The translations under genes and the position numbers were made by a program. A stretch of 64,000 nt of DNA from Cerasicoccus arenae. GTDB taxonomy: Bacteria > Verrucomicrobiota > Verrucomicrobiia > Opitutales > Cerasicoccaceae. Shown here piece by piece: positions 33,349-42,193 of this stretch (position 1 is its first letter; every line of letters starts with the position of its first letter). The stretch covers positions 163,181 to 227,180 of the forward strand of contig NZ_BMXG01000005.1 in the NCBI RefSeq assembly GCF_014651635.1. Direction: 5' to 3'. The notes beneath the pieces are model-generated. The model saw nothing but the letters and a program-made list of their open reading frames with translations. It ran no database searches and was not told the origin of the DNA.

Positions 33349-34569
33349 CTAGGCGGGCGCGAGGGCAGGGGACGGCGCGGTGACGAGGGCTTGGTCGAAG
33401 TCTTTCCAGACGGCCTCGTAGCCGTGGGAGCGGATCATCGCCGCGATGGCGGACGGGGAGCGTTCGTCGGCAATGTGGAATTGTTCGCCGGGCTGTTCGC
33501 GGGTCGGCTTCCACTGATTTTCGTCAAAGTGATCATAGCCGCCGGGCTCGGTGGAGGCGCCCGCGCTCATGAGCGTCACGCCGAGCGGGACAATGCCGTC
33601 GCGCAAGGATGGTGGTTCGCGGGTCGAAATCGTAATGCCCACATGAGGGAGGAGCATTCGCAGCGCGCAGATTGTTTGGACGAGCTCGCGGTCGTTCATG
33701 CCATAGCTGGGGTTGGGCTGCCAGCCGCCGGTGGCGGGGCGCATCCGCGGCAGGCTCACCGAGACCTGCGCTTTCCAGCATTTGCGGAGAAGAAATTGCG
33801 CGTGTGCGGCGACGGCGAGCGCCTCGTAACGCCAGTCATGCAGGCCGAGCAATGCGCCGATTCCTAGACGGCGGAAGCCCGCCTCGTAACCGCGCTCGGG
33901 CGTGTCCATTCGCCAGGCAAAATATTTCTTGGGGCCAGCGGTGTGGAGTTCTTCGTAGGTCGGCTGGTAATAGGTCTCCTGATAGACGAGCAGGGCCTCC
34001 GCCCCGGCATCCACGAGGGGCGCGTATTCCACGGTTTCTAATGGCCCGAGCTCGATGCTGATTGCGGGCATGATCGGCAGCGTTTGACGGATGCAGTCGG
34101 CCACGTAGCCGTTGGACACCCATTTGGGGTGCTCGCCCGCCACCAGCAGCAGCGAACGAAAACCTTGCCGCGCAAGCCGCTCGGCCTGCTCGACGACCTT
34201 TGTCACCGGGATCGTGATTCGTGGGATGTCGTTGTGCCGCGAAAAGCCGCAATACTTGCACACGTTCACGCACTCGTTGGAGAGATACATGGGCGCAAAG
34301 AGGCGCACGGCCTTGCCAAAAAAGCGTTGGGTCAGCCGTTGCGAATGCCCGGCCAACTGCTCCACGCGCTCACTGGCCGCAGGCGAAATCAGCGCCGCAA
34401 AGTCCTCCAGCGTCCTCACCTGTCCGCGCCGAAGGATGGCGTCGACCTGGGGCAAATTGGTTGCGCGGGATTGCTCCGCGAGCTCGGTCAACGGCAACCG
34501 CGCAAACGCCTCGGAAAAACTCCCGGCAGGTGCTTCATGGCAATGGTGGTATTTGCGTGGTGCGGACAT
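33349..34569 (-). CDS. thiH: 2-iminoacetate synthase ThiH
   Basis: This radical-SAM enzyme splits tyrosine to make dehydroglycine (2-iminoacetate) for the thiazole ring. The 406 residues fit the family. The 4Fe-4S motif is CVNVCKYCGF (Cys-x3-Cys-x2-Cys, about residues 100-107), followed by LLLVAGEHP and YQPTYEELH, both typical of ThiH. Like other tyrosine-lyase types, it needs SAM and is oxygen-sensitive. It is downstream of thiG with one foreign-looking gene between. Confidence 0.94.
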   Translation of the reverse strand: MSAPRKYHHCHEAPAGSFSEAFARLPLTELAEQSRATNLPQVDAILRRGQVRTLEDFAALISPAASERVEQLAGHSQRLTQRFFGKAVRLFAPMYLSNECVNVCKYCGFSRHNDIPRITIPVTKVVEQAERLARQGFRSLLLVAGEHPKWVSNGYVADCIRQTLPIMPAISIELGPLETVEYAPLVDAGAEALLVYQETYYQPTYEELHTAGPKKYFAWRMDTPERGYEAGFRRLGIGALLGLHDWRYEALAVAAHAQFLLRKCWKAQVSVSLPRMRPATGGWQPNPSYGMNDRELVQTICALRMLLPHVGITISTREPPSLRDGIVPLGVTLMSAGASTEPGGYDHFDENQWKPTREQPGEQFHIADERSPSAIAAMIRSHGYEAVWKDFDQALVTAPSPALAPA

Positions 34570-34603
34570 ATGACGTCAGTTTCGCAGGAATGAGCGCGAT
34601 TTC

Positions 34604-34699
34604 AAACAGGAAGATCGGAAAGAACGACCGTGAAAACGAAGTCAGCTGTGGTACTGCGAAGCGTGGGTTTTAAACAGGAAGACCGGGAAGGGCGGGAAG
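34604..34699 (+). repeat. Degenerate purine-rich repeats between thiH and the 204-residue gene
   Basis: AAACAGGAAGATCGGAAAG (34604-34622) recurs as AAACAGGAAGACCGGGAAG (34672-34690). A further piece with CACGGAGGCACAGAG lies at 34722-34736. These units look like short intergenic repeats built from GGAAGA-type words. No gene is supported in 34570-34757. Confidence 0.5.
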
Positions 34700-34757
34700 C
34701 CAGCAGTGCATGGGGTTTTCTCACGGAGGCACAGAGAGTTTTTGAATATGCGTTCGA

Positions 34758-35372
34758 TTATGCCCTTGGTTTTAGCCAAAATTTATTCAGCAGAAAATAA
34801 GTGGAAACGCCTGCCAAAACTCCCAATACCGATATAACACTTCCCGCTAACGCGCGCTTAATATCCCAGACGTCGAATCGGTCTTTCTCGATCATTTTAG
34901 GTTCTCCAGCGAAACTGGCGTTAAGTCCTTTCTTTGCTAATTCCTCAGTAATGGCACGCTTGCCAGCATTGAATTCTGCAAATAGACGGTCTTCAGGATT
35001 CCGATCAGCCTGCATGCAAAAGTACAGGTTCCCGTCTTCGAGATTATAGCCATAGTGACTGATATACTCCGATAAATAAAATCGCGAACTATTCATAAGT
35101 TCCTGAGGCGTTTGAAGAAAGCTTCTAACTTGCAAGTCGAATGCTTTGCTGGATGTTAGCTCATCCCAATAGAAATCAAGCGCAGCATCGCTGTCATATC
35201 TGTCATTTCTGAGATATTCGATTCCTTCGACTTTTTGGTAAATGAGGACTGGGTAAGGCCAATCGGTTGATTCATTTTGATACCGGAAAATGTCATCAGC
35301 CAGAATAATCAGGATTGGCACGCTACCGCCGATCAAGAGAGCCAGTAATATCTTTACCAATCGCTTCACCAT
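34758..35372 (-). CDS. Two-helix membrane protein inserted between thiG and thiH
   Basis: I do not recognise the family. The 204-residue protein has an N-terminal membrane helix (about 7-25), a soluble central part with IEYLRNDRYDSDAALDFYW and NLYFCMQADRNPEDRLFAEF, and a C-terminal helix (about 170-195). Stop codon of thiG and start codon are adjacent (TAAATG), so it is translated with thiG. It is not a known thiamine gene, and it splits thiG from thiH. No attC-like site flanks it, so it arrived separately from the cassette array. Confidence 0.6.
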   Translation of the reverse strand: MVKRLVKILLALLIGGSVPILIILADDIFRYQNESTDWPYPVLIYQKVEGIEYLRNDRYDSDAALDFYWDELTSSKAFDLQVRSFLQTPQELMNSSRFYLSEYISHYGYNLEDGNLYFCMQADRNPEDRLFAEFNAGKRAITEELAKKGLNASFAGEPKMIEKDRFDVWDIKRALAGSVISVLGVLAGVSTYFLLNKFWLKPRA

Positions 35373-36176
35373 TTACCCCAAAAAGGCTGTGAGCGGGCTG
35401 GTGGCTTCGGCTTTGCGGGATTGAGCGCCGAGACCGAGTTCGTAAGCGGCGCGGCCAGCGTCGACGGCGGCGGCGAAGGCCCGGCCCATGAGGGACGGGT
35501 CGCTCGCGACGGCGATGGCGGTGTTGACGAGGACTGCATCTGCACCCATTTCCATGGCGGCGGCGGCGTGGGAAGGTGCGCCGATGCCAGCGTCGATGAC
35601 GACGGGGACGCGGGCCTGCTCGATGATGATTTCCAACTGGGCGCGGGTTTCGAGTCCACGGTTACTGCCAATGGGCGAGCCGAGCGGCATGACCGTGGCG
35701 CAGCCAACGTCTTGCAAGCGCAGAGCGAGGACGGGGTCGGCGTTGATATACGGCATGACTGTCCAGCCCTCTTTGACGAGGATTTCGGCGGCCTTGAGCG
35801 TCTCAATCGGATCGGGGAGCAGGTAATTCGGGTCGGGGTGGATCTCGAGCTTCACCCATTGCGGCAGACCGGCGGCGAGGGCTAGACGTGCGAGGCGGAC
35901 GGCCTCCTCGGCGTTCATGGCACCGGCGGTGTTGGGCAAGACGAGGTAGCGCTCGGGCTCAAGAAAATCGAGGATATCGGCAAACGGATCCGCCTTGCTG
36001 GACAAGTTGGCGCGCTTGAGGGCGACCGTGACGAGGCCCGTGCCGCAGGCGCGCAAACTGTCGCGCATTTGCTCGTTGGAGGAGAATTTACCCGTACCGA
36101 CCAGCAGGCGACTGGGGAATTCGCGCCCGGCGATGATCAGTGGTTCGTTGGAAAGTGGCTGCGACATGCTTTGCAT
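35373..36176 (-). CDS. thiG: Thiazole synthase ThiG
   Basis: ThiG is a TIM-barrel enzyme that joins deoxyxylulose phosphate, iminoacetate and sulfur from ThiS thiocarboxylate to form the thiazole phosphate of thiamine. The 267 residues include [11 protein letters not shown], the lysine-containing [28 protein letters not shown] and [33 protein letters not shown] 36176 or 36167 is the start. No TPP riboswitch is recognised upstream; the papain-like gene ends about 35 bases before it, so its promoter may lie within or before that gene. Confidence 0.95.
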   Translation of the reverse strand: MQSMSQPLSNEPLIIAGREFPSRLLVGTGKFSSNEQMRDSLRACGTGLVTVALKRANLSSKADPFADILDFLEPERYLVLPNTAGAMNAEEAVRLARLALAAGLPQWVKLEIHPDPNYLLPDPIETLKAAEILVKEGWTVMPYINADPVLALRLQDVGCATVMPLGSPIGSNRGLETRAQLEIIIEQARVPVVIDAGIGAPSHAAAAMEMGADAVLVNTAIAVASDPSLMGRAFAAAVDAGRAAYELGLGAQSRKAEATSPLTAFLG

Positions 36177-36209
36177 AACTCGACGCCAGAAGGCGCGGGA
36201 CGTCAATCT

Positions 36210-37313
36210 TCATCCTTCGCCGCCGTGCAGGAAGGTGGGGGCGAGCAGGTATGCGCTGGAGAGGTGTTGGCGGAGGTAGTCTGCGGTGATCCAGCCGTAG
36301 CCGCCGCTGCCCCATTGTGGGCCCCAGGAGTTTTTAAAAACGAATCGCTGGTTGCCGCCATCGGGGTCGGCCCGGTAGCCAACAAGGGTCACGGCGTGCA
36401 TACTTACTGGGGTCTGCCCGGAGATCATGGGCGCGGCGCGCAACGTATTTTCATGCGGCCAGGCAACGCCGATCACCACGGGTTGGCCGGCATTCAGGGC
36501 ATGGGTGATGCGATCCACCGCGCTCGCGGTTTGGCCAATTTGGATGGTATTTTCTATCTGGAGATTTTTTCTGGCCTGCTCGAGTAGCTTAGGCGACGGC
36601 GGCTCAATGTCGTCCATGCCAGTCCCGAAGGTATTCGGCATTTCTTCGTGCCGGGCCAATCCGTATTTATTGACTGCCTCGATTACGTCAATCAAGCGGA
36701 AGCCGGCGTCGCCCTCGGAGAAGTCGGTGAGGCGTTCGTTTTGGCTTTTGGCCAAGTATTGGCGCGTGGCCCAAATGGCGTATTCTTCGGAAAACTGAGT
36801 CGGGTCGCCTTGTTGCGCGGCCAGGTATTCCAGTGCGCCGACCACGGCAAAAACCGAGCAACTCGGCCGTCGGCCTTGGCTTTTGGAGAATAGCCCTAGC
36901 TCGCGCAAGGCCGGGCGCAGGTCAACTTCTTCGTGAATGATCGGCTGTTGGGAGAATGATTTCTGGAGCGCATCTATTTTGCCCGTTGAGTCGTTTGATT
37001 GCCCGTTTTTGGCAGCAGTTGTCCGGCGGACTTTTAGGCGCTCCATTACGGCACCATGCTCACGCTGGATGCGTTGGGCGTCAGCTTGAGCGGTGGCAGG
37101 GTCGTAGCCAAATTGCTTTTGGGCTTCGGGTGGGAGGTCAGCCAGCAGGACTTGGCTAATGCCGCCACGGTGTTGGATGATGACCGCGCGGGGCGTCACT
37201 TGCTTGATCGTTACGTCGAGGTAGACTCGATCGCCGATTCGCCAGTCTGCCGCCGATACGAACGTTGCGGCCAAGAGCAACGCCAACCAAAGGAGTTGGC
37301 CGAAGCGTTTCAT
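36210..37313 (-). CDS. Secreted papain-like (C1) cysteine protease
   Basis: The 367-residue precursor has a signal peptide (about 1-22) and a propeptide-like region (22-130) followed by a C1-type peptidase domain. The catalytic segments are SCSVFAVVGALEYL (nucleophile Cys), MHAVTLVGYRAD (His) and FKNSWGPQWGSGGYGWI (Asn). The block before the Cys is GRRPS rather than the classical QGxCGSCW, so it belongs to a divergent branch. It is exported and probably degrades peptides or proteins outside the cell or in the periplasm. A serpin is encoded at 19300-20514. Confidence 0.82.
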   Translation of the reverse strand: MKRFGQLLWLALLLAATFVSAADWRIGDRVYLDVTIKQVTPRAVIIQHRGGISQVLLADLPPEAQKQFGYDPATAQADAQRIQREHGAVMERLKVRRTTAAKNGQSNDSTGKIDALQKSFSQQPIIHEEVDLRPALRELGLFSKSQGRRPSCSVFAVVGALEYLAAQQGDPTQFSEEYAIWATRQYLAKSQNERLTDFSEGDAGFRLIDVIEAVNKYGLARHEEMPNTFGTGMDDIEPPSPKLLEQARKNLQIENTIQIGQTASAVDRITHALNAGQPVVIGVAWPHENTLRAAPMISGQTPVSMHAVTLVGYRADPDGGNQRFVFKNSWGPQWGSGGYGWITADYLRQHLSSAYLLAPTFLHGGEG

Positions 37314-37319
37314 GGGGCG

Positions 37320-38012
37320 TCAGGAAGACGGGATGGCGCGGGCACCTTTGAGTGCGAGCGCGACGTCGTGCAGGGATTCGTAAATAAAATTGGCCATTGA
37401 GCGGGTGACGGCGTTGGGGGCCTGTAGGTCAGGTACCATGATCGTTACGCAGTTGGCTTTGCGGGCGGCGATTACGCCAGGGGGGGAGTCTTCCAGGGCC
37501 AAGCATTCTTCGGGCGGGATACCGATCAGCTTGGCGGCGGCGAGATAAATGTCGGGTGCGGGCTTACCATGTGCGACCTGATCGCCACTGACAATGCCCA
37601 CTACGCGGTCAAGCAGGCCGACCGAGCGTAGCTTAAGGGTTGCGAGCTTATGATGGGTGGAAGTCGCGACTGCTCGGGGGAAGTCAAGCTCGTCCAAATA
37701 GTCAAACATTTCGCGGACGCCGGGGCGCAGTGGAATGCCTTCCTCCTCGATTTGCATATAATAATAATGGCGTGCGCCCTCGATAATGGCCGCACTGGGA
37801 GCGTCAGGGCCTAATTGTTCGCGCAGGATGCGTTGACTGGCGTCAGAGCGCAGGCCGATCATCATATCGTAAACGGAGTCTTTCAGTACAATGCCGTGCT
37901 GGGAGGCCGATCTCTGGTAGGCTTTTTTGAAAAGTCGCTCAGTATCCAACAACAGCCCATCCATGTCGAAAATGACTCCGCGTACGCTGGCCAATTGCTG
38001 CATGGATGGCAT
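37320..38012 (-). CDS. HAD-superfamily phosphatase or phosphomutase
   Basis: This 230-residue HAD hydrolase has the nucleophile motif VIFDMDGLLLDT (Asp followed by acid/base Asp), a helical cap of the beta-phosphoglucomutase type, the ATSTHH motif II and the ALEDSPPGVIAA motif III-IV. The substrate is not readable; sugar phosphates and pyrophosphatase-like functions are typical. ATG 38012 or 38003 is the start. It is seven bases upstream of the papain-like gene and is probably co-transcribed. Confidence 0.88.
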   Translation of the reverse strand: MPSMQQLASVRGVIFDMDGLLLDTERLFKKAYQRSASQHGIVLKDSVYDMMIGLRSDASQRILREQLGPDAPSAAIIEGARHYYYMQIEEEGIPLRPGVREMFDYLDELDFPRAVATSTHHKLATLKLRSVGLLDRVVGIVSGDQVAHGKPAPDIYLAAAKLIGIPPEECLALEDSPPGVIAARKANCVTIMVPDLQAPNAVTRSMANFIYESLHDVALALKGARAIPSS

Positions 38013-38072
38013 AAATGTTACATATTGGTAGTCTCTCCACTATTTGCAACGTGGAAATCAGGGAATGACCGC

Positions 38073-38960
38073 TCAGTCTTCAGAGGCGGAAGTCCCTTCC
38101 CCGGTAGTACTGAATGGGGTGAGGTTAACGGGATCTGGGGCTGCAAGTTCGATTGATTGTGGCGGGAAGCGCTCGATTAGTGGCATATCGAGATCGTTTT
38201 CAAACTCGCGGATACGCTCGAGCACGACTTCTCGGCTGGCTTGGGGGACTTCTTCACTGGGCGGTAGTGTTGGGTAAAGCTCCCGTAGAAATTCATAGGC
38301 TTCGCGGCTACGGCCGAGATTGTCGAGTGCATTGGCGTAGATGCGAGCGGCGTAGTAGGGCGCGTCGGGCATCTGGGTGACTTGATGATAGTATTTGGCC
38401 GCGTTTTCGTAGTCTTTAACCTTGTCGTAGTAGATCCGCGCTTTTTCCAGTGGGATTTGCATGTTGTCAGGGTGAAAGCTTTGGGCGCGGTCCAGGAGGC
38501 CCATGGCGCGGTCCACCTGCTCTTGGTAGATGTGGTCTTTATAGGCTTGGGGAACATCTTCGAAATCGCCTCGTTCGCGGACGCGCCACACTGGGATGTC
38601 ATAGGAGATGATCCGGGCAGCGTTGAGCCAGAAATACAGGGGTCGGGGGTCGATGGAGGTCGTTAGCGCGAGAAGTGCTTCGGTGTTGGGGCGGTCGCTT
38701 TTCTCCCAATAGTAGCTGGCGCGCAGGTAAACAAAATCTGCCACCAAGGTGCGAAAACCACCGAGCAGGCCAATGATTACGCCTTGGCCAAGGGCATCTT
38801 CGAGATCACGCAGATTCATCTCGGGCTGGAAAGACTTCACTTCGCCCCAGACACGATTTTGTAGGGGTGCGCAGGCGAGGCCGACGCCCATCAGCACGGC
38901 AGCCGTCAGCGCGAGGCGACGTCCAGTGCGGTAGAGCCAGGATTCACGGTCGAGAGGCAT
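38073..38960 (-). CDS. TPR-like membrane-anchored protein of the ABC operon
   Basis: The 295-residue protein has one N-terminal membrane helix (about 12-30) and a periplasmic helical part with tetratricopeptide-like helix pairs, for example DRAMGLLDRAQSFHPDNMQIPLEKARIYYDKVKDYENAAKYYHQV read in two blocks around 150-200. Such repeats bind proteins. It follows the ABC permease gene by two bases and likely helps the exporter or its substrate. The C terminus is Pro/Ser-rich and disordered. Confidence 0.7.
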   Translation of the reverse strand: MPLDRESWLYRTGRRLALTAAVLMGVGLACAPLQNRVWGEVKSFQPEMNLRDLEDALGQGVIIGLLGGFRTLVADFVYLRASYYWEKSDRPNTEALLALTTSIDPRPLYFWLNAARIISYDIPVWRVRERGDFEDVPQAYKDHIYQEQVDRAMGLLDRAQSFHPDNMQIPLEKARIYYDKVKDYENAAKYYHQVTQMPDAPYYAARIYANALDNLGRSREAYEFLRELYPTLPPSEEVPQASREVVLERIREFENDLDMPLIERFPPQSIELAAPDPVNLTPFSTTGEGTSASED

Positions 38961-38962
38961 GG

Positions 38963-39808
38963 CTAGATTTCCCGGCGGCGGAAGGTGTAGGCGGACAGTC
39001 CCAGCAGCACGGCGATGTAAATTGCGCCGTAGCCCAGCAAACCAATGTAACCACCCATCGAAAGCGTGACTTGCTCCGTGGGGAAGACTAGCTGCTCGCC
39101 GACGTTAAACATTTGCAGGTTGGGGAAGAGCAGGGACAGCATCCAGACGATTCCGCGTAGGATGGGGTTGTCCAAGTCGCTCCAGCTGTCCCGCGCAATG
39201 TATTGCAGCTGGCAAATGATCATGACGAAAAACGAAATGATCACCGTGTAGAGGTTGGTGTTGGAAAAGCTTGCGATGAAGAGCGTGACCGCGGCCAGCA
39301 GCCCAAACTTGAACAACTCGCTGAACACTAGTTGGAGGATGCCAGTATAGTTGACGATTCGACCGTTGGCAAAGTCATCCGCATAGCGTGGGTAAGTCAT
39401 GAGGTTGGACTCGCGCCAGTAGAGCACTGCGGCCAGCAGAAAGAGCATGAGCGAGACGAAGGCCATCAGCACCAGGAACACGCCCAAGAACTTGCCTGTA
39501 ATGAATTCCCACCGGTGAACCGGCTTGGCGAGCATCGTCAACGCTGTGCGGTTTTCGATTTCACTGAAGAAGAGCTGGGCCGTAACGACCACAGATAAAA
39601 TCGAGCCGAAGAGCAGCACGGCACCCATCCCGAAGTCCGCAATGAACTTGAGCTCTGAGCTGCCAAAATCGAACTGGCGAAAGAAATTCGCGCTGGCGAT
39701 CATCGCGATGGAAAGCACCACGAGCACGTTGAAGAATTTCTGGCGCACAGCCTCCAGAAAGGTGTTGCGAGCGATCAGCAACAGGCGAGCAAAGGATGAT
39801 CCGTTCAT
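38963..39808 (-). CDS. ABC transporter permease (ABC-2 type)
   Basis: This 281-residue membrane protein has about six helices (near 20-40, 55-80, 105-130, 145-165, 175-200 and 255-275). It is of the ABC-2 permease type, including the N-terminal FLEAVRQKFFNVLV and the TALTMLAKPVHRWEFITGKF segment. It partners with the ATPase encoded just upstream, whose stop overlaps its ATG by four bases. It probably exports a drug, lipid or polysaccharide part, or helps a gliding-type or envelope process; the substrate is unknown. Confidence 0.88.
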   Translation of the reverse strand: MNGSSFARLLLIARNTFLEAVRQKFFNVLVVLSIAMIASANFFRQFDFGSSELKFIADFGMGAVLLFGSILSVVVTAQLFFSEIENRTALTMLAKPVHRWEFITGKFLGVFLVLMAFVSLMLFLLAAVLYWRESNLMTYPRYADDFANGRIVNYTGILQLVFSELFKFGLLAAVTLFIASFSNTNLYTVIISFFVMIICQLQYIARDSWSDLDNPILRGIVWMLSLLFPNLQMFNVGEQLVFPTEQVTLSMGGYIGLLGYGAIYIAVLLGLSAYTFRRREI

Positions 39809-40692
39809 GCGTCCTCCTTGTCGTTAACGTCTTGTCCGGAGCCAATGGCGGCCCCGTCGGTGTTTTCTAAAAATAGTCGATCCAAGCTGATACGTGGCGC
39901 TTCAACCTTGTCCAGCTTAGAGCCGTATTTGGCGAGTACGGCCTCGATCTCGGCCTGGGCTTGCGGGTTGAAGTCGCGGATAATCAGGCTGCGTTGGTCT
40001 TCTTTTTCCAATAGTTCATCTACCCCGCCTTCCAGGACGAGTTTGCCGCGGCTCATGATTGCCACGCGGTCGCAAAGCCCCTCGACTTGTGCGAGTAGGT
40101 GAGAGCAGAGCATGACGGTTTTGCCGCGCTCCTTGAGGGCAATGATCAGCTCGGCAATGGCGTGTGAGCCGATGGGGTCGACGCCAGCGGTGGGCTCGTC
40201 GAGCACGATCAGCTTGGGGTCATGCACGACGGCCTGGGCAATACCAATGCGCTGGAGCATGCCCTTGGAATAGGTGCCGACGCGTCGATGCGCGGCGTTT
40301 TGCATGGAGACGAGGGTCAGGACGTCTTCGGTGCGGTCACTGATTTCGCTCTTGGGCACGCCGCAAACGCGGGCGTAAAAGCGCACGAGCTCTCGGCCGG
40401 AGAGGAACTTGTAAAAATAGGGGGCCTCAGGCAGGAAACCCACGTTGAGGCGAGATTTGACGGAGTGGCTGTTGATGCCGTAGATCGAGCATTCGCCTTT
40501 GGTGGGCTCCAGCAGGCCAAGCAGGATCTTCATTGTGGTGCTTTTGCCACAGCCGTTGGGGCCGAGTAATCCGAAGATCTGGTTGTCGCCGATTTCCAGC
40601 GAAACATTGTCCACGGCGCGCAGCTTGACCCCACGGACGCCGATACGGAAGTCCTTCGTCAGGTTTTTAATGCGTATTGCGGGTTCGCTCAT
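39805..40692 (-). CDS. ABC transporter ATPase (CcmA-type)
   Basis: The 295-residue ATPase has Walker A GPNGCGKST, signature YSKGMLQRIGIAQA, Walker B LIVLDEPTAGVDP and H-loop MLCSHLL. The variant signature (YSKGM) and the extra C-terminal 70 residues fit CcmA-type ATPases of ABC-2 exporters. It is coupled to the permease gene by a four-base start/stop overlap. Acylphosphatase lies six bases upstream, so the small operon runs acylphosphatase - ATPase - permease - TPR protein. Confidence 0.92.
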   Translation of the reverse strand: MSEPAIRIKNLTKDFRIGVRGVKLRAVDNVSLEIGDNQIFGLLGPNGCGKSTTMKILLGLLEPTKGECSIYGINSHSVKSRLNVGFLPEAPYFYKFLSGRELVRFYARVCGVPKSEISDRTEDVLTLVSMQNAAHRRVGTYSKGMLQRIGIAQAVVHDPKLIVLDEPTAGVDPIGSHAIAELIIALKERGKTVMLCSHLLAQVEGLCDRVAIMSRGKLVLEGGVDELLEKEDQRSLIIRDFNPQAQAEIEAVLAKYGSKLDKVEAPRISLDRLFLENTDGAAIGSGQDVNDKEDA

Positions 40693-40698
40693 GATTTT

Positions 40699-40980
40699 TT
40701 AGCGGGTAATTTCAAAGCTTCGGTAATTTGGGGGGCAGGTTTCGCGCTTCAGGTCGATCTCGCGGATGAAGGGTTTGAGCCGGTCTTGGACTTCCTCACG
40801 AAAGGCAGTGACTTCGCTCTCTTTACCCTCTGCCACCAGTTGGACGCGTCCATCAGGCAGATTTTTAACCTCGCCCGTGACCTCAAATTCTTTGGCCGCC
40901 TGCAGAGTCGCATAACGGAAGCCCACGCCTTGGACTCGGCCCGTAAAGTGGACTTCTTCGCGGTATATTGAATCAGGCAT
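40699..40980 (-). CDS. acyP: Acylphosphatase
   Basis: This 93-residue enzyme hydrolyses acyl phosphates. The phosphate-binding loop GRVQGVGFR and the catalytic Asn in VKNLPDGRVQ are both present, together with EVTAFREEVQ. It matches the length and fold of common acylphosphatases. It is the first gene in the ABC operon, an association without an obvious functional reason. Confidence 0.92.
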   Translation of the reverse strand: MPDSIYREEVHFTGRVQGVGFRYATLQAAKEFEVTGEVKNLPDGRVQLVAEGKESEVTAFREEVQDRLKPFIREIDLKRETCPPNYRSFEITR

Positions 40981-41078
40981 TGTGGGACAAACGTAATGGG
41001 GGGGAGGGGGAGATATTCACTTGCTAATTTAAGGGTGCTTGTGGTGGTTTCAACGCCAATTTCCAATCGACTGCGAAA

Positions 41079-41831
41079 TCAAGTGTTGCGTCGAAGCCAG
41101 CGCGATCCTTGGACGACAGTCCATTGATATTTGCGAGCATGCTCTTTGATCAGCATTGGCATATCATGTTCCAATTGTAGCTCGAAATCAGGCTGCAAGG
41201 CGTGTTTCAGGCCCAGAAATGAATCTGATTTGCCTTCGCATCCGCCGAGCCAGTTTTCGCGTGGTGTGTATTCCTCCATCCAACTGAAAGGTGTGGTGAT
41301 GATGAGCTGGCCGCCAGGCTTGACCAACTCTTTTAAGCGGCTCAAGAAGCGCATTGGCTCAGGCAGGCGGCAAATTAGATTACAGGCAAGCACGACGTCG
41401 AAAGTTCCCAAGTCGGGCCGCAGGTCCATGGCGTCACCAGTTTCAAAGGCAATACGCGTGCGGTCCACGTTTTCGGGGGCAGCGGCTACGCTGCGCAAGG
41501 TGACGGCACCCTCATGGGGGCGGGTGTAGTCGAGCTGCGCCTTTTCCCGCAACGTATTCGCTGCATTGATGAAGCTTGCGGAGAAATCGATACCGATCAC
41601 CTCTTCGCACACGCGGGCAAGTTCAAAGCTGGTGCGCCCTACCGAGCAGCCGACATCAAGCGCCCGTGCGCCCGAGGGCACCTCGTGGCGGGCCACGAGG
41701 TCTTCAACGCAGCGTCGCGGGAAGTCCAGAGCATTCTTGGGGCCGAAGGCATAGGGCAATACTTCTTCGGGTGCGCCGTAATGCAACATGAGGTATTGCG
41801 CGAGCAGGGGCTCAGTCTCGTAGACATTCAT
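41079..41831 (-). CDS. Putative 4-mercaptohistidine N1-methyltransferase (OvoA C-terminal type)
   Basis: This 250-residue SAM methyltransferase has VYETEPLLAQYLMLHYG at the start, motif I ARALDVGCSVGRTSFELA, VVLACNLICRLPEPMRFL and PFSWMEEYTPRENWLGG, all of which resemble the C-terminal domain of the ovothiol enzyme OvoA. In OvoA this domain N-methylates mercaptohistidine; here it stands alone. The sulfoxide-synthase half must be encoded elsewhere or be absent. ATG 41831 puts the conserved YET block near the N terminus; 41876 is an alternative start. No redox partner is next to it. Confidence 0.78.
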   Translation of the reverse strand: MNVYETEPLLAQYLMLHYGAPEEVLPYAFGPKNALDFPRRCVEDLVARHEVPSGARALDVGCSVGRTSFELARVCEEVIGIDFSASFINAANTLREKAQLDYTRPHEGAVTLRSVAAAPENVDRTRIAFETGDAMDLRPDLGTFDVVLACNLICRLPEPMRFLSRLKELVKPGGQLIITTPFSWMEEYTPRENWLGGCEGKSDSFLGLKHALQPDFELQLEHDMPMLIKEHARKYQWTVVQGSRWLRRNT

Positions 41832-41958
41832 GGGGTCAGCGTAGGTAAAAATCTGCCCGCGCCAAGCCCTGATCACAGCCGGTTTTTTATTCAGCCGAAC
41901 TCCTTCGCGTCTCCGCTGGATAAATGCCTTGGGTATTCGCTTTGCGTGCCCGATTAGC

Positions 41959-42171
41959 TCAGTAATGCGGGGGGCGCTCGTCGGAGGGCATGTCTTTGGC
42001 GTCAGCCATGCTTTGCAGGCGATTGCGGAGGTTTTCCGATTCGCGGGTAAGCTTTAGAAGCTGTTCGGATTGGCGGTAAATTTCGCGGTCTTGCTCCTCG
42101 ATGTGTCGCTCCAGATAGGTCAGGCGAGATTCCAGGCGGATGATAGCGTCTTGTTGGTCGTCGGATTCCAC
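41959..42171 (-). CDS. slyX: SlyX family protein
   Basis: The 70-residue coiled-coil protein has the SlyX layout: RLESRLTYLERHIEEQDREI followed by LLKLTRESENLRNRLQ and the C-terminal PPHY. E. coli SlyX is a small coiled-coil protein of unclear role found next to slyD. The start is GTG at 42171, which gives the usual length; ATG 42237 or 42255 would add a leader encoded by the AT-rich repeat stretch, which is not credible. No slyD is adjacent. Confidence 0.85.
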   Translation of the reverse strand: MESDDQQDAIIRLESRLTYLERHIEEQDREIYRQSEQLLKLTRESENLRNRLQSMADAKDMPSDERPPHY

Positions 42172-42193
42172 GATGGCGAGAGTGGGGCGAACG

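Noticed and set aside
33346..34673. Several long plus-strand frames over thiH
   Set aside because: They are shadows of thiH caused by GC-rich codon use; no start signals and no domains.
36177..36209. TPP riboswitch before thiG
   Set aside because: Only 33 bases separate the papain-like stop and the thiG start, too short; no THI-box sequence was seen further upstream.
41944..41966. tRNA-like string GATTAGCTCAG
   Set aside because: It is the 3' end of slyX read on the other strand; no acceptor or anticodon stem follows.
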